A stretch of 64,000 bases of DNA, taken from the NCBI GenBank assembly GCA_002698985.1, contig PAAY01000004.1, positions 1-64,000 of the forward strand, in the 5' to 3' direction. The first letter of the stretch is position 1. Each line of letters opens with the position of its first letter. Both the position numbers and the translations under genes were made by a program. Below the pieces are notes generated by a model. The model saw nothing but the letters and a program-made list of their open reading frames with translations. It was not told the DNA's origin and did no database searches. Below, piece by piece: positions 25,858 to 35,096 of this stretch. This DNA comes from Saprospirales bacterium (lineage in GTDB: Bacteria; Bacteroidota; Bacteroidia; Chitinophagales; Saprospiraceae).

Positions 25858-25955
25858 TATACCCAAGACGAAGTGGATTGGAGCAATTCAAGCATTAAAC
25901 TTCAGCTGGGATCGGAATTCGAAATCGCCGCCCAAACAACTTCGTTTTGAGTATA
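25858..25955 (+). repeat. palindromic-ended element, copy 1
   Basis: A 98-base element that starts TATACCCAAGACGAAGTGG and ends CAACTTCGTTTTGAGTATA, so its ends are imperfect inverted repeats of about 20 bases. The interior (CATTAAACTTCAGC, GATCGCC-type segments) matches the reverse complement of 47908-48023. It encodes nothing and resembles a MITE or other small non-autonomous element. Confidence 0.65.
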
Positions 25956-26023
25956 CCCACGATTCTCAACCCAGTTCCTGGAAATGTATGGTTGTATTAG
26001 TTTTGAATGAACACATTTTTAAA

Positions 26024-27970
26024 ATGAAAATCAGTTACTTCAAAAACTTGCTGTTATTGTTATTGGCTGCAACGCTCCTAATAAATTGTAAAAAGAAAGA
26101 GGAGCCGGAGCCGGTCGGTGAACCCCATATCGTTATTTCTCCGGAAGAGATCGTTCTGACAAATGAAGATGCAGCCAGCATTCACCTCTCCGTTCAGCCA
26201 CCAGCCGAGTATGAATGGACCATCTCTTCAAAACCTTCGTGGTTGGTCGTAAATCCTTCTTCCGGAACCGTGAATAAAAATCCGGTAGAAATTGTAGTGA
26301 AGGGGGATCCTACCAATATCGACAAGGGATCTTATGCGGGAACATTAAGAATAAAATCCAATGAGGCAGGATCTGCTGAAGTCAACGTAAATTTTAATTT
26401 GGAAAGTGAACCAAAGGTTCTGGTTGAGCCAAATGTAATTTCTTTTGCTGCAGGTGAGAAAGAAAAGAAGTTTGTCATCTCCAATGTTGGATATGGTATC
26501 GTCAATTGGGAATTCAAAAAACTTCCGGATTGGATCGAGGTTGACCCCAATTCCGGATCCTTGTCTTATGGTGAAAATGTTGAAGTAAGTGCCATAGCGG
26601 ATCGTTTCGGGCTTTCATTGGGTTCTCATGCAGATAATGGATTATTCACCATTAATTCTTCGGTTGATAGCGTTTCGGTTGGATTCGAAGTGGAAGTAGA
26701 GCCATTTCTTGAAATGACTGCATCGCATAACGAGATATTTTTGGATTATTTTGTGGATTCTGTTTATCTGAAAATTTTCAACCGGGGCAACATTCCGTTT
26801 TTCTGGCAATTCAGCGATTTCCCTGAAGAGCTTCTGAGCGCTGGTATTTATTCCGGTTATTTGCAAAAGTTTGATTCTACAGAAGTGCTGTTGACTGTAA
26901 ATCGGGAAAACCTTGAGACCGGAGTATATAACGATGCAATTTCCATACAAAACGATGGAGGGCAGGAATTGGTGATTCCTCTTCAGGTTAAGCAATTTAA
27001 AGATGAAAAGTGGTATATTGAAGGAGATGTAGTAGATGCAGAATATGACAAAGTCCATGATCGAATCATCGTTGTCAAAGATAATCCTCCGGCTTTGTTG
27101 AAATTGGACCCTGTTCAAAAAACAGTCGATAGTCTTGTATTGAATTATTCACCCAACTGTGTTTCCGTGAAAATGGACGGACAGGCAGCGGCTGTGGGCC
27201 ATAACTCCCGGGTGTCATTAATTGATCTGAATAACATGACCATTGTTAATGAGTATGTCTCTGGAAAGGCCTTTGATATACTGCTTTCTACTTATGAGTG
27301 GGTTTGCGTATTGGTAGAGGGCACCGGGGGCTCAAATTTGCTTCAGATAAATCTTCAAACAGGAGAGTTTGAAAAGAATTCAGAGGCGCCTATTCCTCAG
27401 AAGTCCTATGCCCGTTTTGTGCCTGGTTCAAATTCCTTTTATGTCAGCAACAGCCAATATCCGAATCCAATTTACAAGTTCTGGATCAATTCGAATGGGC
27501 CCCATTATTCTTATAATTCGACCTACAATGCCAGTGGAAGCTATTTTGGAAATATTTGGATTTCGGAAAGCGCAAACAGGCTGATTAACAGTGAAGGACA
27601 GATTCTTACTTCAAATGGAGGATTCAATTGGGATATGAAGCCGGTAGGTAGCATTCCATACGAATACAGGCCAATTGTATCTTTGGATAACAGTGAAGAA
27701 GCTGAGAAATATATATTGGTTTCTGCGGATAATTTTAATGACCCAGATGATACAATCCATTTTTTTGATTCAGATTTTAATCATGTTGGAGCTGTTGAGT
27801 TGGCAGGTTTTTTAGTTCCAAATGGTACAGGTGGTGGAGCGATTTTTTCTTCAAGATGCCGTTTTATCTTCTTCAACAGTGATGGCACAAAAATTCATGC
27901 ATTGGTGAAGAACAGCTGGAGTTCCCCGGCACTCAAAGATTGGGCTGTGATTACAGTTGACGTTGAGTAG
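26024..27970 (+). CDS. BACON-domain lipoprotein with C-terminal propeller
   Basis: A 648-residue surface or periplasmic lipoprotein. The ATG at 26024 gives a signal (MKISYFKNLLLL...LLINC) with lipidated Cys followed by KKKEEPEPV. Residues ~40-115 match the BACON/Ig-like pattern (WTISSKPSWLVVNPSSGTVN), and two more Ig-like modules follow. The C-terminal half, from about YDKVHDRIIVVKDN, has YVTN/YncE-like blades (DPVQKTVDSLVLN, VSLIDLNNMTIVNEY), suggesting a seven-bladed propeller. A paralogue follows 108 bases downstream. BACON modules are proposed to bind carbohydrate or mucin, but no enzyme is attached here. The sequence is clearly AT-richer than the polysaccharide and PUL genes. Confidence 0.82.
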   Translation: MKISYFKNLLLLLLAATLLINCKKKEEPEPVGEPHIVISPEEIVLTNEDAASIHLSVQPPAEYEWTISSKPSWLVVNPSSGTVNKNPVEIVVKGDPTNIDKGSYAGTLRIKSNEAGSAEVNVNFNLESEPKVLVEPNVISFAAGEKEKKFVISNVGYGIVNWEFKKLPDWIEVDPNSGSLSYGENVEVSAIADRFGLSLGSHADNGLFTINSSVDSVSVGFEVEVEPFLEMTASHNEIFLDYFVDSVYLKIFNRGNIPFFWQFSDFPEELLSAGIYSGYLQKFDSTEVLLTVNRENLETGVYNDAISIQNDGGQELVIPLQVKQFKDEKWYIEGDVVDAEYDKVHDRIIVVKDNPPALLKLDPVQKTVDSLVLNYSPNCVSVKMDGQAAAVGHNSRVSLIDLNNMTIVNEYVSGKAFDILLSTYEWVCVLVEGTGGSNLLQINLQTGEFEKNSEAPIPQKSYARFVPGSNSFYVSNSQYPNPIYKFWINSNGPHYSYNSTYNASGSYFGNIWISESANRLINSEGQILTSNGGFNWDMKPVGSIPYEYRPIVSLDNSEEAEKYILVSADNFNDPDDTIHFFDSDFNHVGAVELAGFLVPNGTGGGAIFSSRCRFIFFNSDGTKIHALVKNSWSSPALKDWAVITVDVE

Positions 27971-28078
27971 CGAATGTCAGGAATGCTCGATGGCTTCTCA
28001 GTCCAACCGCTGATTTGTTGAATATAAATGCTCAATTGAGTTAATGACTTTACAGGTTGAAAAAACTTTTTAGTAAAA

Positions 28079-30025
28079 ATGAGCGCTAGACATTTTTTAG
28101 CTGGATTTATGATGATGCTTGCAATAGCGTTATTGAGCAGTTGCAAGAAGAAAGAGAGCATTGCCCCAGTGGTTGAATCTCAAATTGTAATTTCTCCAGA
28201 AGAGATCGTTCTGGCAAATGAAGATTCAGCCAGCATTTACCTCTCCGTTCAGCCACCAGCCGAGTATGAATGGACCATCTCTTCAAAACCTTCGTGGTTG
28301 GTCGTAAATCCTTCTTCCGGAACTGTCAACGACAAGGTGGTTGAGATTGTGGTGAGGGCTGACTCAGCCCTGGTTTCTCCCGGGCTTCATAATGGAGAAG
28401 TAGAGATTATAACGAATGGTGCAGGAAAAGCCAACATCAATGTACAATATGTGTTGGAAGGAGAACCATTGGCGGAAATTAATCCCTCCTCTGTTTTATT
28501 TACGGAAAATGATACTATTGAAATTGTCACTGTAAAAAATATAGGGTATGGGATTTTGGAGTGGGAGTTCCAAAATCTTCCCACATGGTTGGCTGTAAAT
28601 AGTTCTTCGGGAATGCTTTCTCCTGGGCAAAAAAGAGAGGTTCAGTTTAAATTGAAAAAGCACGGCCTTGCTGCAGGGTCTTATATTGGTCAGGGGGTAT
28701 TGGTTTCTAATTCGCAGGATGGAGATTTAAACATCGAAGTTTCCGCTCAAATCAGTCCGTATGTAGTTATGACTGTTTCAACTGACAATATTGAGATGGA
28801 TTACCTGGAAGATACTGTGTCATTCTATGTCAAAAACTATGGAAGTGTTCCATTTTCATGGAATTTCTCAAATTTTCCTTCCTGGCTTTTTAGCTCCAAC
28901 ATATACTCGGGAACTATTCAGGAATTTGATTCCGTTCAGTTGGTTTTGACAGCAAATAGAGCCAACCTGGCAAGTGAAACCTACAATTCAACGATTACTA
29001 TTCAAAATGATGTGGGGTCCATGATCTCGATACCTGCCGGGGTAAAGAATTATGTGGATAACAAGTATTATCTGGACTTTGAAGTGATAGATGCCAGGTA
29101 TGACAAAGTTCATGATCGCATAGTTGCTGTAACAGTGAATCCGTCCTCAATTGTAAAAATTGACCCCGTAAGTGAAAATATTGAAGCATTGCCTCTTAGC
29201 TTCTCTCCTGAAATTTTAGCAATCGCACAGGATGGGCAATCTGCTGTGGTAGGTTACAACAACCTGTTGACACTGGTGGATTTGGATAATATGAGTTTGG
29301 AGGATGAGTACGCCGCTCCGGGCAATATTTCCAATATTGCTTACGGACCTTACTCGTGGGTTTATGTTATTTTGTCAAATTCCAGTCTTTACAATCTTTG
29401 GCAGTTGAACCTGCAATCGGGTGCTTCAAATCTGTACCTTGGAGAACAAATTTTGGCAGGTTCACATACTGCTATACATCCCTCAGGGCAGTTCATGTAT
29501 ATACTTCATAATTATTGGGGAACTTTGTTTCCCGTCAAAAAATTTTCTTTGACAAGCAATGGTGCAAGCTTTATTCACGATTCCTCCAATACTGGTGGCA
29601 ATTCCATTTCTGGAAAGGCCTGGTTTGAAGAACAAGGCGAGCATTTTATTACCAGGGAAGGAAAAGTTCTTGTTTCATCAACTGATGAATCTGAAGATAT
29701 GTCCATTACAGTCACACTTCCTTTTAAAAACATCATCTGGTTAGATCACAGTTCAGAAGCCGATAAATATGCATTCCTGGATAAGGGAAGTAGCACGATA
29801 ACAGGTTTTGTAAAAATCCTGGATGCCAACTTGCAACTTTATGACAATATTGGAATAAGTCAGTTCATGGTTCCCGATGGGGAAGGAGGTGGAGTTTTGG
29901 ACACTCCGGCTGGCCAATATGTTTTCTTTAATTCAAGTGGGACAAAAATTTATGTGCTAGCCAAAAATGCTAAGCATAACACATTTCTCACCAAGTGGGC
30001 CATTGAAACACTTGATGTTCAATGA
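28079..30025 (+). CDS. BACON-domain lipoprotein with C-terminal propeller (paralogue)
   Basis: A 648-residue tandem paralogue of the preceding gene. The lipoprotein signal ends ALLSSC, followed by KKKESIAPV. The domain order is the same: BACON-like module (about residues 38-112), Ig-like modules, and a propeller-like C-terminal half beginning YDKVHDRIVAVTVN. A 134-base stretch (28190-28323) differs from 26135-26268 of the first copy at only four positions, while the rest has diverged widely. That is a sign of gene conversion or strong constraint. It is convergent with the nitrilase gene. Function is unknown; surface binding or structural roles are plausible. Confidence 0.82.
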   Translation: MSARHFLAGFMMMLAIALLSSCKKKESIAPVVESQIVISPEEIVLANEDSASIYLSVQPPAEYEWTISSKPSWLVVNPSSGTVNDKVVEIVVRADSALVSPGLHNGEVEIITNGAGKANINVQYVLEGEPLAEINPSSVLFTENDTIEIVTVKNIGYGILEWEFQNLPTWLAVNSSSGMLSPGQKREVQFKLKKHGLAAGSYIGQGVLVSNSQDGDLNIEVSAQISPYVVMTVSTDNIEMDYLEDTVSFYVKNYGSVPFSWNFSNFPSWLFSSNIYSGTIQEFDSVQLVLTANRANLASETYNSTITIQNDVGSMISIPAGVKNYVDNKYYLDFEVIDARYDKVHDRIVAVTVNPSSIVKIDPVSENIEALPLSFSPEILAIAQDGQSAVVGYNNLLTLVDLDNMSLEDEYAAPGNISNIAYGPYSWVYVILSNSSLYNLWQLNLQSGASNLYLGEQILAGSHTAIHPSGQFMYILHNYWGTLFPVKKFSLTSNGASFIHDSSNTGGNSISGKAWFEEQGEHFITREGKVLVSSTDESEDMSITVTLPFKNIIWLDHSSEADKYAFLDKGSSTITGFVKILDANLQLYDNIGISQFMVPDGEGGGVLDTPAGQYVFFNSSGTKIYVLAKNAKHNTFLTKWAIETLDVQ

Positions 30026-30066
30026 AAATCATTACCTCTACTGAATTGCAAAAGCCTTTATTTAGA

Positions 30067-30100
30067 AACTGCCACTTTGAAGTCATTTAAACTTGGCAGT
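30067..30100. terminator. possible hairpin between convergent genes
   Basis: AACTGCCA and TGGCAGTT pair over 8 bp around a loop of about 18 bases, in the 74-base gap between the convergent lipoprotein and nitrilase genes. There is no clear T-run, so terminator function is tentative. Confidence 0.35.
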
Positions 30101-31329
30101 TAGTACCATCCATTTCTCACCTCCCCACCCCCCCACCTGCCCGGCTGAAAGCAGGCACTCAGAATGCAGGCTCGCGCTGTTGTATCACCTTTGAGCAGTT
30201 CGCCATTCCGGATGAAGTAGGAATGGCCGTCACTGCCCAGGTCCCACAGCTCACCCCTGAGGAACACATTGCAGCCGTTGTTAGTACCGGCCAGGGGCAG
30301 TCTGCCGGGCAGGGCATAGCGATCCCAGGCTTCGGCTTCGGTGATGTTACCGATGTCGGCGTGGGCAACGTCTTCTGGCGTTGGGCAGCCGTCATAGCCC
30401 TGCCATTTTTGTTGCAGGTGGCCGGTGCCGGTAATGAAAGATGGAACGGCAACAAACCAGGCAGAGTCGGCTTTGGCCTGGAGGTAAGCGTGAGGTTGCC
30501 AGGAATCGGCGCAGATGAATACCTGGGTGAGGCCCACGGGAGTGACCACCGAACGCCGCCAGGGTGTTTGATAAGCATTGAGGAAGTCGAGTTCATCGGA
30601 AGTGGGGTAGGCTTTGAATACTTTGGCCACCTCCGCTCCGCCGTCGTTGAAAATGTAGGATACGTTGTAAAGACCCGGTGCATTCAGGCTGTCTTTGGGG
30701 TCGGTGTATTCCACGATGCTGCCGGCGATGACATGGGATGCTGTTCTCCTGGCCACCTCGGAAAATACTGCCCGGTAGATGCGCCTCATCTCCGGTGACT
30801 TGTAGCGGAAGATGGCGACAGGCACCCTGGATTTTCCTTCGGGAATGTTGCGCAGCGAAAATCCGGAGTTGAAAAAATCGCTCAGCAGCATGGTGGTCAT
30901 GGCCTTTTGAATGGTGGGGGCATCGATCACCGATTTTTTCTCTCCGGCCGCCACCAGCCAGGTGCCGATGTGTTCGGGGAAAACGATCAGTGAGCCTTTG
31001 GGTATGAGGCCTTGCTCCAGCCCTTTGTCGATGTAGCCAAAAATTTTCTTCCGGAAATTTTGCTCGTTGCTGTAGTCGGCCGTCGTCATCCAAGGTTGGA
31101 TGAGCACCACATGAGTGCCGCAACTGTCGGCCGGGAAGTGCCTGATCTCGTCGAGGTACAGTGGGCTGTCTGTAAGAGGGTATTCACGGCCGGAGTTGCT
31201 CCAGTAAATCATCCCGGAGAACAGAACAAAGCCCAGCAATGCGACCAGGATTCCCTTGGCGCTGCTTTTCAGAATCTCTTTCTTCGTGAAATAATCATCT
31301 GACGGATTCACGCTTCGTTTTTGATCCAT
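30100..31329 (-). CDS. membrane-anchored nitrilase-superfamily amidohydrolase
   Basis: A 409-residue carbon-nitrogen hydrolase. The catalytic triad is visible: Glu119 (IVFPEHIG), Lys239 (KVFKAYPTSDE) and Cys273 (VFICADSWQP). One hydrophobic helix near residues 25-45 (GILVALLGFVLFSGMIYW) should anchor it with the enzyme domain outside the cytoplasm. I chose the ATG at 31329 because a longer frame would run into the divergent glycosyltransferase start at 31407. It resembles the hydrolase half of apolipoprotein N-acyltransferase, but the multi-helix membrane domain of Lnt is absent, so it is not a standard Lnt. The substrate is unknown. Confidence 0.82.
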   Translation of the reverse strand: MDQKRSVNPSDDYFTKKEILKSSAKGILVALLGFVLFSGMIYWSNSGREYPLTDSPLYLDEIRHFPADSCGTHVVLIQPWMTTADYSNEQNFRKKIFGYIDKGLEQGLIPKGSLIVFPEHIGTWLVAAGEKKSVIDAPTIQKAMTTMLLSDFFNSGFSLRNIPEGKSRVPVAIFRYKSPEMRRIYRAVFSEVARRTASHVIAGSIVEYTDPKDSLNAPGLYNVSYIFNDGGAEVAKVFKAYPTSDELDFLNAYQTPWRRSVVTPVGLTQVFICADSWQPHAYLQAKADSAWFVAVPSFITGTGHLQQKWQGYDGCPTPEDVAHADIGNITEAEAWDRYALPGRLPLAGTNNGCNVFLRGELWDLGSDGHSYFIRNGELLKGDTTARACILSACFQPGRWGGGEVRNGWY

Positions 31330-31406
31330 GGCTAAAAAGGGCTTTTTATCGAAAAACTTTTTCCTCCTTTGCGCTAATCCTTGTCCGCTAAACTTTTCGA
31401 AAGGTA

Positions 31407-32525
31407 ATGAAAATAGGTTTTGACGCAAAAAGGCTGTACTGCAACTTCACCGGACTGGGCAACCACAATCGCGCCACGCTGGCAGGCCTGCTGCGTCAGT
31501 TTCCGGAACACGAATACCACCTCTACACGCCACGGATCGTTGAAAATGCCGAAACCCGTTTCTTTCTGGAACATGAGCATGTGCACACCCACCGTCCGCA
31601 CCTGTTGCCCGGAGGGCTATGGCGAACCTTTGGAATACCAGCACAATTGAAAGCCGATGGCATCGAGCTGTACCACGGCCTCAGCAATGAGCTGCCGGTA
31701 AAGCTCCGTGCAGCAGGGGTGAAATCGGTGGTGACCATCATGGATCTCATCTTCAGGGTTTACCCCGGGACTTACAATTGGATAGACCGGCAGATTTATG
31801 ACCTGAAGTTTTCCAGGGCAGCCCGGGAGGCCGATGCGGTGGTTGCCATCAGCGAGGCTACGAAAAGGGACCTCGTGCGTTTTTACGGCATTGCCGAAGA
31901 AAAAATCGAGGTGATCTATCCGATCGTCAACGAGCTGTTTTTGACCGAAGGAAAAGAAGTGCCAGCCCTCCCATTCGAGCTACCCGAATCGTATTTTTTG
32001 TACGTCGGAAGTGTGATCGAGCGAAAGAACCTTGCCTTGCTGGTGGAGGCCTACCGTTTGCTGCCTGAGACTTACCGGCTGCCGGTGCTGGTAGTGGGCA
32101 ATGGCAAGGCTTACAAGAAATTCGTCATGGAACTGCTGCAAAGCCATGGCTTGAGCGAACATTTCTGGTGGCTGGCCGTAAGCGATAACAGGCAGCTCAA
32201 GCAGCTATACCGGCAGGCAAAAGGCCTGATCTACCCTTCCCTTTACGAGGGTTTCGGGCTGCCGGTGGTGGAGGCCCATTTTTGCCGGACGCCGGTGATC
32301 ACCTCCAATGTTTCCAGCCTGCCCGAAGCCGCCGGCCCCCACGCCATCACCATCGATCCATCCAGTTCAGGCGAGCTGGCGGAGGCCATCCGGCATCTGC
32401 TCGACGATGAGGCTGCCGCAGCAGCAATGGCTCAGCAGGCCCATGCCTTCGCCTGGCGGCAATTCCATCCGGAAAAGCTTACCCGGCAGCTCATGGATTT
32501 GTATTCTAAAACTTTACAGACTTAG
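31407..32525 (+). CDS. GT-B glycosyltransferase, family 1/4 type
   Basis: A cytosolic glycosyltransferase of 372 residues. The N-terminal half has the acceptor Rossmann fold (GFDAKRLYCNFTGLGNHNR). The C-terminal half has donor-binding motifs: FLYVGSVIERKNL, VVGNGKAYKKF and the EX7E-like YPSLYEGFGLPVVEA. The last is the nucleotide-sugar signature of retaining GT4 enzymes. It is divergently transcribed from the nitrilase gene, with 77 bases between the starts. The next gene downstream on the same strand (OsmC) begins 75 bases later. It probably builds a surface glycan, but no other polysaccharide gene is adjacent. Confidence 0.92.
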   Translation: MKIGFDAKRLYCNFTGLGNHNRATLAGLLRQFPEHEYHLYTPRIVENAETRFFLEHEHVHTHRPHLLPGGLWRTFGIPAQLKADGIELYHGLSNELPVKLRAAGVKSVVTIMDLIFRVYPGTYNWIDRQIYDLKFSRAAREADAVVAISEATKRDLVRFYGIAEEKIEVIYPIVNELFLTEGKEVPALPFELPESYFLYVGSVIERKNLALLVEAYRLLPETYRLPVLVVGNGKAYKKFVMELLQSHGLSEHFWWLAVSDNRQLKQLYRQAKGLIYPSLYEGFGLPVVEAHFCRTPVITSNVSSLPEAAGPHAITIDPSSSGELAEAIRHLLDDEAAAAAMAQQAHAFAWRQFHPEKLTRQLMDLYSKTLQT

Positions 32526-32600
32526 CCCTCCCCGATTTGTGAAGCTATTTTCGCAATTTTGCTCAGCCTTCATCACCAACTAGCAAATCATTCATCGATT

Positions 32601-33026
32601 ATGACTTCCAAAATAGTTTACGAAGGAAATCTGCGAACACGTGCCACGCACCTGCGCTCCGGCCAGGAGATCATCACCGATGCCCCGGTGGACAACCAGG
32701 GCAAGGGCGAGGCTTTCTCCCCCACCGATCTGGTGGCCACAGCGCTGGGTTCCTGCATGATCACCATCATGGGCATCAGGGCCCGGGACAATGGCATCGA
32801 CATCGAAGGGACCACCTGCGAGGTGAACAAGATCATGGGCAGCGGCCCGCGCCGCATCAGCAGGGTGGAACTGAAAATCCAGCTTCCGGAAAAGCCCTAT
32901 ACGGCGGAGCAAAAGGCGCTGCTGGAAGAAGCTGCCCGGGGCTGCCCCGTATGCCGCAGCCTCAGCAATGAACTGGAGGTGGATTTGCAGTTCGTTTGGC
33001 CGGTTATTGAGGAACTGAAGAACTGA
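32601..33026 (+). CDS. OsmC family peroxiredoxin-like protein
   Basis: A 141-residue OsmC/Ohr-fold protein. Cys52 (ALGSCMITIMG) matches the helix Cys of the family, and Cys115/Cys118 (RGCPVCRSLS) supply the second thiol site. The FSPTDLVATALGSC segment and C-terminal beta-strands are typical. The family reduces organic or fatty-acid hydroperoxides, although the YhfA-like subgroup (with G-C-P-x-x) is less well characterised. The ATG at 32601 is chosen over an upstream in-frame codon because it starts at the conserved domain. Confidence 0.9.
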   Translation: MTSKIVYEGNLRTRATHLRSGQEIITDAPVDNQGKGEAFSPTDLVATALGSCMITIMGIRARDNGIDIEGTTCEVNKIMGSGPRRISRVELKIQLPEKPYTAEQKALLEEAARGCPVCRSLSNELEVDLQFVWPVIEELKN

Positions 33027-33060
33027 GGAATCGAGCTCCGCTGGTTCCGTGCCCCTCTTA

Positions 33061-33297
33061 AACCTTCATAATCCTTATAATCCCCATAATTCAGGGATGA
33101 GGGATGAGGGATGCAAGTGCTAGCTCCTCCAACTCTACTATCTACTCTTTTTAACCACAGAGTAATAGGAGTTGAAAACAGAGTCGAACAGAGTATTTCA
33201 GGCCAGCTCAACTTACAACCTACAACCTACAACCTCATAATCCTTCATAATCCCTATAATCCTCATAATCCTCCATAATCCTCCATAATCCTCCACA
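33061..33297. repeat. ATAATCC-type short repeats (two clusters)
   Basis: Two runs of 9-10-base units (CATAATCCY/CTATAATCC) lie at 33064-33091 and 33235-33295, with an ACAACCT triplet repeat at about 33212-33236. The same unit recurs at 34443-34487 and, inverted, at 58246-58306. No gene lies in the 283-base gap before the permease. Confidence 0.6.
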
Positions 33298-33309
33298 ACG
33301 ACCTATTAA

Positions 33310-34440
33310 ATGAAAATATCCAACCGGACATTGGCGCTGATTGCCAGCTTTTTGCTGATAGGTGCACTGGTGTACTACTTCAGCGACATCGTGGCGTACA
33401 CCCTCATTGCCTGGGTGCTATCCATGATCGGCAAGCCGCTGATGAATTTTTACATGCGTTACATCCGCATCTGGAAATTCCGGATTGGGACCAATATGGC
33501 AGCGGTGCTGACCCTGCTGACTTTCTTTGTGGTGGTGGGGTTGCTCATCTGGATTTTCCTGCCGCCCATCATCGAACAGGTGAACAACTTGGCAGGAGTG
33601 GACTATCACGCCATTGCCAAGGCACTGGAAGATCCGCTCCACAACCTGGAAGACGAGCTGCATTCCCTGGGCATCATCGATCCCACCGACAGCCTTGCCA
33701 AGATGCTGGAAAGCACCTTCTCTGACTGGTTTGAACCGGCCAAGATCGGGGTTATCTTCAAGGACATCATTGCTGCTGCCGGGAACATCCTGGTGGGAAT
33801 GGCTGCCGTGGTCTTCATCACCTTTTTCTTCCTTCGTGAACAAGGGCTTTTCGTCAACTTCCTGGTGGCCCTGATGCCGGAAGAATACAGTGAGCAGGTG
33901 CGCAAAGCCATCGATGACAGTGCCACTTTGTTGAGCCGTTACTTTCGGGGCTTGTTGTTGCAGATGCTTTCCATTGCCACTTTCGTCAGCATTGCACTCA
34001 CCCTGCTCGGGGTCAAGAATGCGCTGCTGATAGGCTTTTTTGCCGCTTTCCTCAACATCATTCCCTACATAGGTCCGGTTATAGGTGCCCTCTTCGGTGT
34101 GGTATTCACCATCTCTTCCGGACTCGACCTCGACTTTTATACCCAGCTGCAGCCGCTCATCATCAAGGTGCTGGTGGTATTTGCCGGAGCGCAGGCATTG
34201 GACAACTACGTTTTGCAGCCCTATATCTTTTCCGCCAGTGTGCTGGCACATCCGCTGGAGATCTTCATCGTGGTGCTCATGGGCGCCAAGGTGAACGGCA
34301 TCCTGGGAATGGTGCTGGCCATACCGGCATACACCGTTCTGCGGGCAGTGGCCCGGGCATTCCTGAGTGAGTTCAACATCGTGAAGCACCTCACCGAAAG
34401 GATGGAAAAGGTGGGTGACAAGGTGGAAGGTGAGTCATGA
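33310..34440 (+). CDS. AI-2E family transporter (PerM/YdiK-like)
   Basis: A 376-residue membrane protein with about eight helices: two near the N-terminus, a soluble segment (~90-160) and five or more in the second half. The FFAAFLNIIPYIGPVIGALFG motif is the signature of the AI-2E/PerM family. Members export small molecules or act as Na+/H+ antiporters; autoinducer-2 export is only one reported role. It is flanked on both sides by ATAATCC repeats, which isolate it from neighbours. The final residues are charged and cytoplasmic. Confidence 0.92.
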   Translation: MKISNRTLALIASFLLIGALVYYFSDIVAYTLIAWVLSMIGKPLMNFYMRYIRIWKFRIGTNMAAVLTLLTFFVVVGLLIWIFLPPIIEQVNNLAGVDYHAIAKALEDPLHNLEDELHSLGIIDPTDSLAKMLESTFSDWFEPAKIGVIFKDIIAAAGNILVGMAAVVFITFFFLREQGLFVNFLVALMPEEYSEQVRKAIDDSATLLSRYFRGLLLQMLSIATFVSIALTLLGVKNALLIGFFAAFLNIIPYIGPVIGALFGVVFTISSGLDLDFYTQLQPLIIKVLVVFAGAQALDNYVLQPYIFSASVLAHPLEIFIVVLMGAKVNGILGMVLAIPAYTVLRAVARAFLSEFNIVKHLTERMEKVGDKVEGES

Positions 34441-34442
34441 CC

Positions 34443-34490
34443 CCATAATCCCCATAATCCCTATAATCCTCATAATCCCCATAATCTCTA
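34443..34490. repeat. ATAATCC-type tandem repeat
   Basis: Five or six tandem 9-10-base copies (CCATAATCC, CTATAATCC, TCATAATCC) fill the gap between the permease and purE. They are the same unit and orientation as 33061-33297. Confidence 0.6.
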
Positions 34491-34503
34491 ACCCCCAACC
34501 AAC

Positions 34504-34511
34504 TACCTTTG
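34504..34511 (+). promoter_or_regulatory. putative -7 box of purE
   Basis: TACCTTTG is an exact TAnnTTTG match, 52 bases upstream of the purE ATG. The -33 position falls in the ATAATCC repeat and lacks TTTG. Confidence 0.42.
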
Positions 34512-34562
34512 CGAGCAGCCCACGTAAATTGAATTACTACAGTAGAATCAAATACTAGTTAC

Positions 34563-35081
34563 ATGGTCAGTATCATCATGGGAAGCGATTCGGATCTGCC
34601 TGTCATGCGGCAGGCCGCAGATGTGTTGAAATCTTTTGATGTGCCTTTTGAGGTCACCATCGTGTCTGCGCACCGCACCCCGGAGCGGATGTTCGACTTT
34701 GCGAAGCGAGCGCATGAAAGAGGCGTAAAGGTGATCATAGCCGGTGCCGGCGGAGCTGCGCACTTGCCGGGCATGGTGGCATCGCTGTCGCCGCTGCCGG
34801 TGATCGGGGTACCCATCAAGTCGTCCAACTCCATCGATGGTTGGGATTCCGTCCTTTCCATTCTGCAAATGCCCAACGGCGTGCCGGTGGCCACCGTGGC
34901 GCTCAATGCCGCCAAAAATGCGGGCATCCTCGCTGCGCAAATTCTGGGCAGCGCTGACCCGGCACTGATGAAACGGGTTTTGGAATACAAAAAAGAACTT
35001 GCCGACGGGGTGGCCGTTAAGTACGAGGCCCTGGAAGCTGAAGGCTACGAAGCCTACCTCAAAAAAACCGGTAAAGGATAA
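34563..35081 (+). CDS. purE: N5-carboxyaminoimidazole ribonucleotide mutase
   Basis: PurE, 172 residues, full length. It converts N5-CAIR to CAIR in de novo purine synthesis. Class I motifs are present: [10 protein letters not shown] at the N-terminus, SAHRTPERM with the catalytic His, and [14 protein letters not shown]; the GVPI segment also fits. The partner purK is not in the window. A DUF4199 gene follows after 15 bases and an M28 gene overlaps that one, so the three are probably one transcript, although no functional link is known. Confidence 0.96.
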   Translation: MVSIIMGSDSDLPVMRQAADVLKSFDVPFEVTIVSAHRTPERMFDFAKRAHERGVKVIIAGAGGAAHLPGMVASLSPLPVIGVPIKSSNSIDGWDSVLSILQMPNGVPVATVALNAAKNAGILAAQILGSADPALMKRVLEYKKELADGVAVKYEALEAEGYEAYLKKTGKG

Positions 35082-35096
35082 CCAAACCATTCAGTT

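Larger units (their letters stand above)
25640..26023. other. 384-base divergent intergenic region
   Basis: Separates the divergent C69 gene from the first BACON lipoprotein. It contains a 20-base tandem repeat (25685-25724) and copy 1 of a palindromic-ended element (25858-25955). A short reading frame (25687-25950) runs through both repeats and is not credible as a gene. Confidence 0.5.

Noticed and set aside
25687-25950. 87-residue frame upstream of the first BACON lipoprotein
   Set aside because: It is built from the 20-base tandem repeat and the palindromic-ended element.
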